Shown here: in pieces, positions 11,108 to 22,585 of the stretch
How the letters are laid out: every line of letters starts with the position of its first letter
Position numbering within the stretch: position 1 is the first letter of the stretch
Origin: Benincasa hispida
Taxonomy: Eukaryota > Streptophyta > Magnoliopsida > Cucurbitales > Cucurbitaceae
Assembly: GCF_009727055.1 (NCBI RefSeq)
Contig: NC_052357.1
Location: 84,747,060 to 84,811,059, forward strand
DNA length: 64,000 nucleotides
Direction of reading: 5' to 3'
The notes under the pieces: model-generated
Database searches by the model: none
Told to the model about the DNA's origin: nothing
What the model saw: only the letters and a program-made list of their open reading frames with translations
Program-made: the position numbers and the translations under genes

Positions 11108-11683
11108 TAGAGATGTCCAATCTCCCCACGGGGATGGGGATTCCCCGATTAGGCGGGGAATGGGGGAGGGAGTGGGAGAAAAAATTCCCCGTGAGCAAAA
11201 CGGGGACGGGGGATGCATTCCCCGACCCCGCCCTGTTCCTCATCCTCACCCCGATTAACTTCTACATATTTATTTAGTATAATGAATATGTTTAAATTGA
11301 ATATTTATATTTAGATTATATAGGTAAATACTTTGAATATTTATTTCTTTCTACTAAAAAATTAAATAGCTTTTTTAGGCCAAAATTTGAGTAATTTATC
11401 TTTAAATTCAAATTGTCATATAAAACTAACCATAATACATAGTTTAGTGATAAAGTTAATTATTTAATTAAAATTTGCTAACATTAATGATTTAAATTAA
11501 TTGGTTTTTAACAAAAAAAAAAAAGGCAACGGGGAAAAATTCCCCGTGGGGAACCCGATCCCCGTAAATTCTTCATGGTGAATCCCTGCTGGGAATTTCA
11601 TAGGGATGGAGAATGAAATGGGGAGCAGAGACAAGGATGGGGAATGGCATTCCTAGCCCCGCCCCACCCTATAGACATCTCTA
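11108..11683. mobile_element. hAT-like MITE nested in the Cassandra 3' LTR
   Basis: Terminal inverted repeats TAGAGATGTC at 11108-11117 and GACATCTCTA at 11674-11683 bound a 576 bp non-coding insert. It is flanked by an 8 bp direct repeat GGCCAAGT (11100-11107 and 11684-11691). An 8 bp duplication and TAGAG-type ends fit non-autonomous hAT elements. Both subterminal regions are strikingly GC-rich (runs of GGGGATGGGGATTCCCC and their complement), while the centre is AT-rich and feature-free. Open frames in the GC-rich end are not credible genes. Confidence 0.85.
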
Positions 11684-11693
11684 GGCCAAGTAG

Positions 11694-13190
11694 TTCAAAC
11701 ACGAGAAGGTGTCAAACTTATGGGATACAAATGGACATTTGTGAAGAAAAGAAATGAAAATAACGAGGTCACAAGATATAAAGCAAGACTAATTGCACAT
11801 GGTTTTTCACAAATACCTTGTATCGATTATGAAGAGATGTATTCTCTGAAGTTGGATGCACTTATACTAAGATATTTAATTGGTATGATTGTATATGAAA
11901 GTCTGGAAAGTTTGGATATGCATCTTATGGATGTAGTCACAATATATTTAAATGGATCTCTTGATAATGATATTTATATGAGAATTCCAGAAGGATTTAT
12001 AGTACCTGAAATATATAAATCAAATTCCTGAGAATTGATTCAATAAAGTTACAAAGTTCACTATATAGATTGAAACAATCAGGACGAATGTGGTACAATC
12101 GCCCAAGTGGATATTTGTTGAAAGAAGGATATCAAAATAATATAATATGTTCATGTGTTTTTATAAAGAAATCACAGTAAGGATTTGTTATTATAACTAT
12201 ATATATTGATGACTTAAATATAATTGGGACTCGTGAAGAGCTTTCAAAGGCAATAGAATATCTTAAGCAAGAATTTGAGATGAAAGATCTCGGAAAAACA
12301 AAATTTTGCCTTATCTTGAAAATTAAGCATTTAGTAGATGAGATATTTGTTCATCAATCAACTTATACAGGAAAAGTTTTGAAAAGATTTTATATGGACA
12401 AAACATATCCATTGAACAGCCTAATGGAAGTTCGTTCACTAGATGTGAAGAAAGATATATATCGACATCGAGATGATAATGAAGAACTTCTTGTTCTTGA
12501 AGTACCATATCTTAATGTCATTGGTGCACTTATGTAACTTGCTAATGATATATGGCTAGATATTGCATTTTCAGTAAATTTATAAACAAGATATAGTTCT
12601 TCTCCAACAAAAAGACATTGGAACGAAATTAGGCATATACTCCGTTATCTCCGAGGAACGATCGACATGGATTTGTTTTCAAATTTTGATCTAGTTGGTT
12701 ATGCAGATTCTAGATATTTATCTGATCCACACAAAGATAGATTTCAAACAGGTTATCTGTTCACATATAGAGGAACTGTTATATCATGACGATCAGTGAA
12801 ATAGACTATAACAGTCACTCATGCTGAAATTCTTACAATTCACGAGGCTAGTCGAGAATGTGTATGGCTAAGACCAATGACTCAGCACATTCGTGGAACA
12901 TATGGTTTGTTTTCTAGTAAAAATCTTTCGACGATATTATACGAAGAAACACAACATGCATATCCCAAATCAATGGAGGATATATTAAAGGAGATAAAAC
13001 AAAACATATTTCACTGAAGCTTTTTTACACTTATGGTCTTGAAGAAAATGACGACATCACTGTACAAAAAATTTGCTCGAAAGATAACCTATCAGACTTA
13101 TTTACAAAGATATTATCTACCGCAATCTTTGAAATACTAGTGCACAACATTGGAGTGCGGCGACTCAGAGATCTCAAGTGATGTTTCCAT
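11694..13190 (+). pseudogene. copia E reverse transcriptase and RNase H
   Basis: After the Cassandra insertion, RT resumes with MGYKWTFVKKRNENNEVTRY and an IDYEEMYS block (11720-12031). The region SLYRLKQSGRMWYN follows after a frame change. The catalytic YIDD is intact near 12202-12213, and the connection region is open at 12280-12537 (MKDLGKTKFCL). RNase H follows (GYADSRYLSDPHK, then HAEILTIHEASRECVWL) and ends around 13180 with VHNIGVRRLRDLK and a stop. Frame changes and stops at several points make it a pseudogene, although the conserved blocks are easy to read. Confidence 0.88.
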
Positions 13191-13339
13191 GAAAAGGAGT
13201 AAATATACTCTTTAAGAGTGTCAAATTATATGAAATATGTACTCTTTTTTCTTCACTATGATCTTTTTTCTAGTGGGTTTTTTTCGCAGTAAGGTTTTAA
13301 CAAAACATATTTCATATATAATGAACATCTAAGGGATAG

Positions 13340-13723
13340 TATTATAAATATATTAAATTAGGTGTAATATAGATGTCCATTATTAGTGTTCATTGGTCAC
13401 ACTTATACATTGCCCAATGTGTTGTTTATATGTCTCAATATTACACACTATTAGTGTTCATGTAGTCCACCTCGTACTTACCAAATTGCCTATATATAGT
13501 GGCATTTTGTGGGTTTTGAAAGACACACACTTATTGACAATCAATCCAAAAAGATTGGAGAAAGTGGAAAAATCCATTCTTTGTTATTTTATTTACTTTT
13601 TGTTTTTATTTTATATATTTATATATTATATTATATTTATTTTATTATATATTATATTATATTTATATTTTATCCATATTCCCGTTCTCGTTGTGCAATG
13701 TTGTGCTCCTCAAATTTACAACA
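13340..13723 (+). repeat. 3' LTR of copia E (384 bp)
   Basis: The sequence begins TATTATAAATATATT, probably TGTTATAAATA with the second base mutated, after a purine tract at 13331-13338. It ends with CAAATTTACAACA at 13723. A TATATATAG TATA box at 13491-13499 and an AT-rich tail before a GTTCTCGTTG block are typical of short copia LTRs. The 5' partner is beyond the window, so the length rests on these end signals. Confidence 0.72.
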
Positions 13724-14127
13724 ATAATTTATTTTTTGAATGAACTATTATATGAATCTAATTAACATTGATTTTTTTTTTTTTTGCTTTTTTTTTTTAT
13801 TTTTTTGGAGTTCACCAAAAAGTTGAAAATCTTCTTCTCACGAGAATTATTGGAATTCCTTTAATTTTTTTATAAGGCTGAACTTACTCTAAAATCTATA
13901 TATCATACTTTCAACTCTCATTTACTAAATTCCAATCTCAAAATAGTTAATTAAATTAGTTACATGACATTTATATTCTAGAGCACATGTCAATTTTGAA
14001 ATAAAAATATATCAAATATATATTTTAGTAGATGTTTTTTTAGTTTAGTCGTTGTCATGCAAAAAGTTAAATGTAGTTTTTAATTACCATATAGAAGCTT
14101 TCAATTTAATTAGTTTCGCTTGATGAA
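13724..14127. other. intergenic AT-rich DNA, no gene seen
   Basis: Contains a T-rich low-complexity run (13770-13805) and otherwise undistinguished AT-rich sequence. I see no coding or RNA feature. Confidence 0.6.
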
Positions 14128-15402
14128 TGTTAAAGACCACTTGTTGAATGAGAATTTTGGACCAATCAGAAGTTGCCACGTCATTTACTAAAGACGAAAT
14201 TCCAAATCATTAAATTTGGGCTCAATTAAGAGTTGACATATGTCCTGAATTGAAGTTGAAGACAAATTTCGATGACGCCACGTATTTTTATCATGACCGT
14301 TGAATCAGATAAGATTAATTTGGTCCAATTTGATATTATTATTTGGGTCAAAGTCCAACTAAGCCCAAAAATATGTTGAATTTGACCTAAATGTCAAAGG
14401 CCTAAATCCAATTAATTGGGCCCAAAGGCCAGATCCATGGATCAATTAAGCCAAAGTCCAACTAATTGGGTCCAAAGGCTAGACCCATGGATCAACCAAG
14501 CCCACCTGTGAACTCTATAAATAGAGAAGCTCTCTTCATTTGGAGAGGTCAACAATTCTATAGAGCTTATAGGGAATTTTCTACCCTCCTGAAGCTGACC
14601 ATGCTTGAAGACTGAAGTCATTCGAATATACAAGCATTCTGAAGACTCCCAAGACTCTTGAAGATGCACTCCTAGAAGACAGAAGACCCTTGAAGATACA
14701 AACACTCTTCCAAGACTTTTACTTCAAGAACGTTTACTTCAAGAACGTTCAGTATTTTTCTTCTTCAAGTCAAGCACATCCACCCAACCGAGAGATAATC
14801 AGAGAATCAAGCACTAGAGATCGAACCACATCGTATCAAATTAACATCAACATCAATACTAACTTAAGTTCAACTCCACGAAACAAATTTCTCCGGAAGC
14901 CTCGTGTGAACACTAATCCTCTAAGAAGATCAACAAGCCCAAAGACCGATCGTCCAAGAAGATCAACAAGCAAAGGTCGATCGTCCAAGAAGATCAACAA
15001 GCATAAAGGCCGATTGTCCAAGAAGATCAACAAGCCCAAAGGCCGATCATCCAAGAAGATCAACAAGTCCAAAGGCCGATCTCCAAGAAGATCAACGAGC
15101 CCAAAGGCCGATCGTCCAAGAAGATCATCAAGCCCAAAAGTCAATCATCGAAGAAGATCAACAAGCCCAAAGGTCGATCATCCAAGAAGATCATCAAACC
15201 CAAAAATCGATCATTCAAGAAGATCAACAAGCCCAAAGGCCGATTTCAATAAGATCAATCAGATTATAATTTATTTTGAAAGCATCAAAATATTATGTAT
15301 TAGAGATTGTACTCACTTTCCACAAAATTAATACAAATGCAAATACAAACTTCAAGTTCCACGAAATAAATTTCTCTTGAAATCTCGTGTGAACACCACC
15401 TA
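14128..15402 (+). repeat. probable LTR-like block L with TATA box and minisatellite
   Basis: The block starts TGTTAAAGACCACTTG. It carries two tandem copies of a roughly 53 bp unit around CCAACTAATTGGGTCCAAAGG (14408-14503), then a CTCTATAAATAGAG TATA box at 14513-14525. A run of GAAGACT-type motifs follows, and then a 33 bp minisatellite. Copies of a roughly 50 bp sequence ending CTCGTGTGAACAC flank the minisatellite (14870-14920 and 15345-15396). ATGAA precedes it and ATGAT follows at 15403, a weak possible duplication. No coding region is attached. I infer a solo LTR or LTR remnant of unknown family; the ends are uncertain. Confidence 0.45.
14920..15250. repeat. 33 bp minisatellite, about 10 copies
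   Basis: Tandem units of the form CAAGAAGATCAACAAGCCCA plus AAGGCCGATCGTC repeat with a 33 bp period and point differences; one unit near 15075 is shorter by 3 bp. Because 33 is divisible by three, several frames stay open on both strands. This explains the open reading frames of 213 codons (plus, RRSTSPK-type repeats) and 102 codons (minus). These look like by-products of the repeat, not genes. Confidence 0.88.
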
Positions 15403-16850
15403 ATGATAAATTTATTGTTCAAATACTTAGTTAATTAGTAGAGATTTAAGGCAAAAATATCGTTCAAGATAGAGAAAAAATAAAGATTCTACTAATTTCT
15501 TGAAAATATTGATCATACTAATTCACCTAGCATTATGTTACAGAAATTTATTGGGGTCCCCAACTTTAATATTTCTCAACAATGAGGGACTAAACTTAGA
15601 AGTTCTAAAAAATATAACAAGATTAAGAGGACTAATTGTATGTAATTATATTAATACAAAAATACACGTGCAAATGCATGTGGTAATGTAACTTAGTGTG
15701 TCAAATTACAAATAAAAATAAACCATTATTAATATGAACTGTGTGCACACACGTGTATGATAATACAAAAAGTTTGTAGTATTTTTTTCCCAAAGATATT
15801 GCATTACAATAATGATAAAAGGACTACATAGCCTGAGATCAAGACATAATCAAAACATAATCATTAGAGACAAAAACAATAAAAGGACGAAGACACCGTC
15901 TACAACATGAAAAAGCTCACATAACTTAAGAAATAGGTAACAAGGAGAAGAGCCAACGTAAATCATTTGAATATAAGTTCCTTAAAGAAAAAGAAAAGAA
16001 AAGAAAAAAGAAAAATTCAAAATACAAGAGAAGCATCACCCGTTGCAAGGGGTAAGGCCCAAGATGGAAAATAGCTAAGATACAAGAAGGACATTCAAAC
16101 GAAAAAGAATGGGCCGAAGGCATTATCAGGCTTTTTAACTTGATTGAAACATTTGTTTATTTATTTATATTTTAATTGATTAATTAACTGATTGATATAG
16201 TGATATATATGTAAAGATCATGTTTTGAAAATTAAAATCTAACCATGAAAATATAATTATTTGAACATATGAAATATAGTTACATCGTATTAGTAAAGTG
16301 ATGTGAAATATAGTTATATGACCATATAAAATATAGTTACATTGTATTTGAAATGTTTGCTTAAGAATCATTGAAGACAATTCAGGGATTATAAAAAATA
16401 CAGATCACATGCATGAGAGCATGTTTGCAATTTTGCTGAAGAAACCTGGATTTTGTTGTTTTTCCAATCAGCAGTCTAAAATTTGCTACATAACACAAAT
16501 CCTAAATTTAAAACACTTGTATTTTTTTTTATTTTAATTGGTTAATTAATTAATATAGTAATATATTAAGTGATGTTAGTTTTAATGTAGGGTTAAATTA
16601 CTATATTCTCTTATACTAAACTAATAAATTTTCCCAATTAATCTCTACAAGTACCATTGTTTGCGCATATCAATACCCTAAGCTAAGCTTACTTTTGATT
16701 ATTTTACTATTGAATAAGTAATATAAAAAAAATCCATATAGTTACAAGGTCCATTTTATAATATTTTTATTTTTAAAAAATTGAGCTTAATTTCTAACGA
16801 TTTCTTTACAATAGGCCGTCTAAACAAGGAAACTTACAAAAAAAAATTCA
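15403..16850. other. non-coding AT-rich stretch with simple repeats
   Basis: No gene was recognised. It contains an A/G tract of AAAAG-type units (15985-16020), degenerate repeats of GAAATATAGTTACAT (16265-16350), and AT-rich DNA with no conserved coding blocks on either strand. Confidence 0.6.
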
Positions 16851-16854
16851 TAGC

Positions 16855-17219
16855 ATCTCGACTTTTGTCTAAGATTCCTCAAGAACCTCGTTAATCTGAG
16901 GCTTGTTAGCAGCTTTCATGTTGAATCGGTCACAAATAATTGAGATATTTCACCAGGTTTGGGAATTTGGAGTTGTGTTGTTCATCGAAGGTATTCTAAG
17001 TCTTTACTAGGCAAGACTGAGTGGATCAAGACGAACTATTTGAAGAGCTGAAGAATCTACGTCTCTGAGGAACGAAAAAATTGGCCTCGACCCTCGACTT
17101 GGATCGTTAATTCATGGGAAAATGGATCATTGTTTAGTCGGAAGGCTAATGACCTCATGAATTGTAGCACCTGAAATCATTTAAAAACGTTTTTGCCCAT
17201 GCATGGAGGATAAAGCTTA
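16855..17219 (+). pseudogene. 5' part of a DUF4283/zinc-knuckle pseudogene
   Basis: Fragments resembling the upstream part of a DUF4283-type protein (KSW..., then a VAPEI region) read across shifted frames. They run up to position 17219, where copia F begins. The continuation on the other side of F (24445 on) carries the diagnostic parts. Such proteins are common as LINE ORF1-like or RT-associated genes in plants. The left half alone would be hard to identify, so the assignment rests on joining it with the right half across the F target duplication. Confidence 0.5.
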
Positions 17220-17224
17220 GTTTT

Positions 17225-17621
17225 TGTTGGAAGCGTGTGATGGACACTCACAAATAAATAACCAACAACAAATGATTATTTGAGAGGAAATAAAAACAAT
17301 TTTAATTGAAAGGCTCTTTAAACTTGATTCACACTTTTGATTGAATTCTCTTTGTGTGTTCTTCTCTATACACTTGGATACATCAATAATGATAGTGTCA
17401 ATCATATTTATAGGATTGTCATGGGTAAATTTAAATACATAACTCATACCCTAATTAAACATACATGGAATAATTAAAGTTATACACTTAACTCATGTGA
17501 AACTCTACTAAATTAACTTTTACATTAACATACTCAATTAACTCTCATGCTTTAATTTTTCAACTCTCATAAATTAATTCATATATTACTTATCTAATTA
17601 AAACATGTTTAATTTTCAACA
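17225..17621 (-). repeat. 3' LTR of copia F (397 bp)
   Basis: Direct repeat of 24048-24439. The two share the ends TGTTGGAAG and TTTCAACA and differ at scattered bases, for example AATAATGATAGTG in one against AACAATGTCAATG in the other. The element is therefore not very recent. Confidence 0.93.
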
Positions 17622-19240
17622 TTCCCCTTAAACATGTTTTCTAAAAACTCAAAATTCTTAACTTGTTAAACACATCAACTTTGAGTGGCTTTGTGAAAAT
17701 ATCCTCAATTTGATCTTCGGTTTTCACATATTCAACTTGAATCTCCTTTCTTGAAATACAATCTCTGATACAATGAAATCTTGTATCAATGTGCTTGCTA
17801 CGATCATGAGACACTGGATTCTTTGCTAGAACATTTATTGACTTATTATCTACATGGATCACAGTTGCATCATCTTGCAAAATTTCAACTGTCTTCAGGA
17901 AATTCCTTAACCAAATTGCATGGCAAATACACGAGGTTGCAACAATATATTCTGCCTCACAAGTAGATACACAATAGGTTGCTTCTTAGACTCCAAGTAA
18001 ATGCAGTATTACCAACAAAGAACACATATCCACTTGTACTTTTTTGATCATTAACATTTCCAGTCCAGTCACTATCACAATAACGTTCAAGTTTGAATTC
18101 TTTAGATGAAGAATAAAATAATCCATAATCAAGCATACCTTTGAGGTAACAAAGAATTCTCTTTGCCACTTTCAAATGAGTAATTGTAAGAGATTCCATA
18201 AATTGACTCACCAATCCAATGCTGACAAGAATATCTGGTCGTGGGAACGTCAAATATCTCAAACTCCCAATTAAGCTTTTGAAATATGAAGGATCAATGA
18301 CATCTCCTTCTTCATATTTGGACAGTTTTATTCCAACTTCAATTGGGGTTGTGATATGATTAAAATTGATCATCTTGAACTTCTCTAGAATTTCTCCAGC
18401 ATATCGTTCTTGAGAGATAAAAATACCTTCCTCTGATTATTTCACCTCAATGCCAAGATACTATGACATCAACCCAATATTTTTCATTTCAAATTCTTTG
18501 GTCATTGCCTTATTGAGATCTTCAAACATACTTGCACACTTTCCTATAAAAATGAAGTCATCCACATACAAACAAACCAATAAAATATCTCCACGATCAT
18601 TAGTCTTAATATATCAAGAACGTTCATAAGGACATCTCAAATACCCGTTGTCAAGGAAATATTTGTTGATTCTGCTATTCCACATTCTAGGCTCTTGTTT
18701 CAATCCATACAATGTCTTCTTTAATTTCAAGACTTTATCTTCTTGACCTTTCACAGCATAGCTGAGAGGTTGTTCTAAGTATACTTCTTCTTCCAAATAT
18801 CCATTCAAGAATACTAATTTACATCCATTTGAAAGATATTCCATTCACTTTGAGAAGCAATTTCAATTAAAAACCTTATGGTTTCCAAGCGAGCAAGGGA
18901 AGCAAATACTTCATCGTAGTCCATGTCCTTTCTTTTAGAGTAGCCTTTTGCAACTAATCTTGCCTTATGCCTCTCCACTTCTCCCTTTTCATTTCTTTTT
19001 GTCTTGAATACCCATTTGACACCAATTACTTTATTTCTAATTGGAAAAGTAGAAAGTTCTCATGTATCATTTCTTTATGGCCTTTATCTCATCATCCATG
19101 GCAGTTTTCCACTTTTCATCTTGCAAAGCTTCTTCAAAATTCAAAGGTTCACTGTCACCAAATAGACAAAAAAGAGTAAGATTATTCAAACTTTGACTTA
19201 ACTCTTCAACCTCATCATATATGTCTCGTTAACTTCTCAT
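17622..19240 (-). pseudogene. copia F reverse transcriptase and RNase H
   Basis: On the minus strand, RT begins around 19240 (conserved KWVFKTK-like and [13 protein letters not shown] blocks in broken frames). It continues through 18614-18844 (LEEEVYLEQPLSYAV, LKKTLYGLKQEPRMWN). The catalytic YVDD is intact at 18557-18568. The RT end and RNase H start lie at 17957-18373 (YLTFPRPDILVSIGLVSQFM, YCDSDWTGNVND), and the RNase H end at 17641-17880 (VIHVDNKSINVLAKNP, SKHIDTRFHCIRD, DIFTKPLK). Stops occur near 18435, 18610 and 17985. The order and motifs are those of Ty1/copia. Confidence 0.9.
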
Positions 19241-19609
19241 GTCACGAGGTCCTTCACTTGAACTTGTAGATGATGAAGGTATGCTTTATTGTGGAGTGAT
19301 TGATGACACTGGTGGTGTTGATGGAGAAGAAATGTCACTAGACTCATCATCATCATTAGGAAAAAGTAAAAACTTAGATTCTTTTGGTTCACCCATTTCA
19401 ATTCCATGTTGCTTCCTCATTAAACACAACATCTCTACTTACCACTGTCTTCTCTGTAGTAGGATTATAAAGCTCGTACCCTTTTGAGCTTGCATCAAAA
19501 CCAACAAAAATATGCTTCTCACTTTTATTATCGAGCTTCCTACGTTTTTGATAAGGTATATGTGCATAAGAGATACTTCCAAATACTCTCAAATGAGCAA
19601 TGGATAGTG
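19241..19609 (-). pseudogene. copia F integrase C-terminal fragment
   Basis: The minus strand reads LSIAHLRVFGSISYAHIPYQ, then KHIFVGFDASSKGYELYNP and a VVSRDVVFNE block. This is the copia integrase C-terminal region and the beginning of the linker. It ends abruptly at 19609 where the G-type LTR begins. The integrase core that should lie upstream is not present anywhere in F. Confidence 0.87.
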
Positions 19610-20532
19610 TGTTGGGTTTGATGTCCTAAATATCTTGTATTCTCATAGTTTGTAAACATTGTATAAACAAATTGTTATTAATAAAATAATTGTTATTTTA
19701 TGAGCATACACTCAATCCAATAAACTATGATCCTAGATTATTTTATATAATTTAAACAAGTATGTAGAGACATACAAATGGATCTTGTTTAAATTATAAC
19801 CTAAATGATTTGTAGTAAATAGATAAGGCTAGATAACTCGTCTTGGTGACACTACGGATATGACCTATTTTGTAGATGTTACAAGTATTGTAAAGTGCCA
19901 CAAATGATCTGACCCTGATCACTCATGTGGATACATGTGAGCATGGTATTCTATTCAAAGAGTTTATATAAGACCGAACCACGAAATAATTAATCTCATT
20001 ATATAACACCGTTAATAATAAAGACTTACATTTCACCAGGATCATCATAGGTGACATGACCTAAATCCTGACTGATTTGTGAAATCCTGCTCATGAACGC
20101 AGTCATTTGATTTGTATGGGTGAGAGTGGCTAGATTGCCAACTCAATAAGCCTACAATTTTAGGGATTCATCTGATTGAAGAGCTGGGAACATAGCTACA
20201 CAAGACGAAATTTAATCATTCCCTGATGTTGGGGTAAGTAGATAAATTGCTCCCTTGCTCACTTTAGAGCTTGAAAAATGTGGCCACACCCTCTCTTGGA
20301 TTGAGAGGGACTAGGTCATAGTTGGATTATGACTTATTGTTCATTAGAGGAATCAGTGGTACTTAAGGAATTAGATTTAACTACAGAGGCAAAATGATAC
20401 TTTTGGTCCAGCTGTATTTACGAGCAATTTGTGAAGGGTCATCGCACTGTTGATTGGTTATATCTAATGAACACAAAAATATATCTATAGTGCGAAGAGC
20501 GCAGATGCCGATCTTTAGTAGAATGACAGGCA
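19610..20532 (+). repeat. G-type LTR fragment, plus orientation
   Basis: Starts TGTTGGGTTTGATGTCC, the same start as 24986 and like the B-family LTRs. It proceeds through the shared LTR landmarks (TATAACACCGTTAATAATAAAGAC, GTATGGGTGAGAGTGGC, TCATTAGAGGAATCAGTGG) up to 20532. There the reversed LTR begins, and its 3' part is absent. Confidence 0.85.
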
Positions 20533-22585
20533 TGAAGGAAATTTTTGAAAAAAATCCTTTGAGCAGAAGCAAAGATCGTTCCAAATTCCATTTTTATTAA
20601 CATAAAATTTTACAGTAAAACAACAAGCCGATATGAATTTACTTAAAATTACAACATGCTTAAAAAAAAATACAATGGGTTTCAGAAACCCTTACCTTTG
20701 AAGAACTCTTTCTTCAAGGAATCACTCGTACATGCCACGAACGGAACTCCTTCCTCGCAGATATTCTTCTTCACGTACGAACACCACCACTCGAGAACCC
20801 TTCGTATTCTTTTTGGGATTAAAGAATTCAAGCAGGAGTTGTAGGCTTTGCTTGAATCCTTGGAAGAGGGAAGGAGATGAAGAGGATGAGAAAGATGTTT
20901 CTAAGAGAACTTTCCTCTTGGAGAGAACATTTCTTTCCTCTGAGAATTTAGAAAGAAGATCATCTTCCACAACTAATTTGATTCCCATGTAAATATCATT
21001 GAGAGAATAAGGGAAGGGAGTTACAACTCATTCCCTTTTATTAATTTCAATTAAATTAATAATATATATATATATATATATTAATATATATATATATAGT
21101 AACTACTTTTATATATATACACTATACGTTATATCGAATATAACATATAGCCTATAGTTTTATATTACATCAAATATAATATAAACTATAAATTTTATTC
21201 TCTCTCAACTATACATGACATTTAATATAAATCACATTTATATTAAATCCACTTATATGAATCTCATCCATATAAATGATATTTAGATCATATCCAAATA
21301 TTTTATTCCTCTCAATATAAATCATATTTATATTTAATTATATGAATCTCATTCATATAAGTGGTATTTGAATCATATTCAAATTCCTCTCATATATAAT
21401 ATATCAAATACATTATAATTAATTATATCATATATAATTAATTCCCTCAATTAATTTGAACATTTCAAATTAATCCAAAGATTAAATCCTTATTGAACTA
21501 TAGTGGGGATGTTATGGACTTGTAGATTTAAGCTCCAATGGTACTCGAATAATTAATTAAACTCTTTAATTAAATTATCCAACATTCGTTAACTGCCGAT
21601 CACTTCACTAACGACCGATAGTTGCACTCTACCGTTTATCATTTTTGTGTCTATTGGATATAACCAATCAACAGTGCGATGACCCTTCACAAATTGCTCG
21701 TAAGTACAACTAGGCCAAAATACCGTTTTGCCTCTATAGTTATATCTAACTCCTTAAGTACCACTGATCCATCTAATGAACAATAAGTCATAGTTTGACC
21801 AAGTCCCTCTCGGGCCAGGAGAGGGAGTAGCCACTATGTTCAAGATTTGAAATCAGCCCTTAAGGGAGCAATTTATCTACTTACCCTTGTATCGGGGAGT
21901 GAGTGCATTCTTTCTTGTGTAATTGTGTTCCCAACTCCCCAGTCAGAAATCTCCAAAATTGTAGGCTTGTTGAGTTGGCAATCTAGCCACTTTCACCCAT
22001 ACAAATCAAAGGACCACCTTCATGAGCAGGAGTTCACAATTCACTCAAGATTCAGGTCATGTCACGTATGGTCAACCTAGTAAAATGTAAGTCTCTATTA
22101 TTCATGGCGTTATATAAAGAGACTAATCATTTTTTGGTCCGGTCTTATACAAACTCTTTGTATCCTTCGCTCGCATGTCTCCACATGAATGATCAAGATT
22201 AGATCATCTGTAGCATTTTACAACACTTGTAACACCTACAATGTGGGTCGTATTCATAGTGTCACCAGGATAAGGTACCTAACCTTATCCACCTACTACA
22301 TACCATTTAGATTATTATTTAAACAAGATCCACTTATATGTCTCTACATTCTTGTTTAAATTACATGAAATAACCTCAGATCTTAGTTTATTGGATTGAT
22401 TATATGCTTATAAAATAACATTTAATTTATTAACAACAATATGTTTGTACAAAGTTTACAAATTACGAGATTACAAGGAGATTTAGGACACCATTCCCAA
22501 CAATCTCCCACTTGTCCTAAAGCTTAGGGAGACTAATGTACAATACAAATAAGCTCAAGTCTCAACTGCCTAATCCAAGATGGAT
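20533..22585 (-). repeat. G-type LTR, minus orientation, with attached PPT remnant
   Basis: A full LTR of 1970 bp (20533-22502) reads TGAAGGAAA to CCATTCCCAACA on the plus strand. It is followed at 22503-22585 by the complement of AAGTGGGAGAT and the GTACATTAGTCTCC block, the polypurine tract and 3' leader that precede B/G-type 3' LTRs. It is thus the 3' end of a minus-strand G element, joined tail-to-tail to the plus-strand fragment on its left. It contains an AT microsatellite (21060-21105). Open frames at 20722-20992 on both strands lie inside this LTR. Confidence 0.85.

Larger units (their letters stand above)
10216..11688 (+). mobile_element. Cassandra-type TRIM retrotransposon inserted in copia E
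   Basis: Two direct terminal repeats, 10216-10639 (starting TGTAATGACTCGAG, ending GGGGCATTACA) and 10711-11106 (starting TGTACTAACTCGAG), flank only about 71 bp of internal DNA. That internal DNA begins with a PBS-like TGGTATCAAAG at 10642. The target duplication AGTAG is present at 10211-10215 and 11689-11693, and joining E across the element restores the RT reading. Each repeat contains a 5S-rRNA-like block. Short LTRs, no coding capacity, a tRNA-Met-like PBS and 5S sequence in the LTR are the hallmarks of the Cassandra TRIM family. The last ~25 bp of the 3' LTR are missing, and a MITE lies at its end. Confidence 0.9.

Noticed and set aside
11071..11277. Open frames around 11.0-11.3 kb
   Set aside because: They cross the MITE boundary and reflect the GC-rich palindromic end.
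14690..15331. A 213-codon open frame with Arg/Ser-rich repeats, resembling an SR protein
   Set aside because: The frame is produced by the 33 bp tandem repeat and is also open on the other strand; it has no domain outside the repeat and lies in an LTR-like block.
20722..20992. Open frames of 86-88 codons on both strands
   Set aside because: Inside the minus-strand G LTR; no match to any element protein.
21060..21105. AT microsatellite as a matrix attachment or origin signal
   Set aside because: Simple TA repeat in an LTR; nothing else supports a special function.
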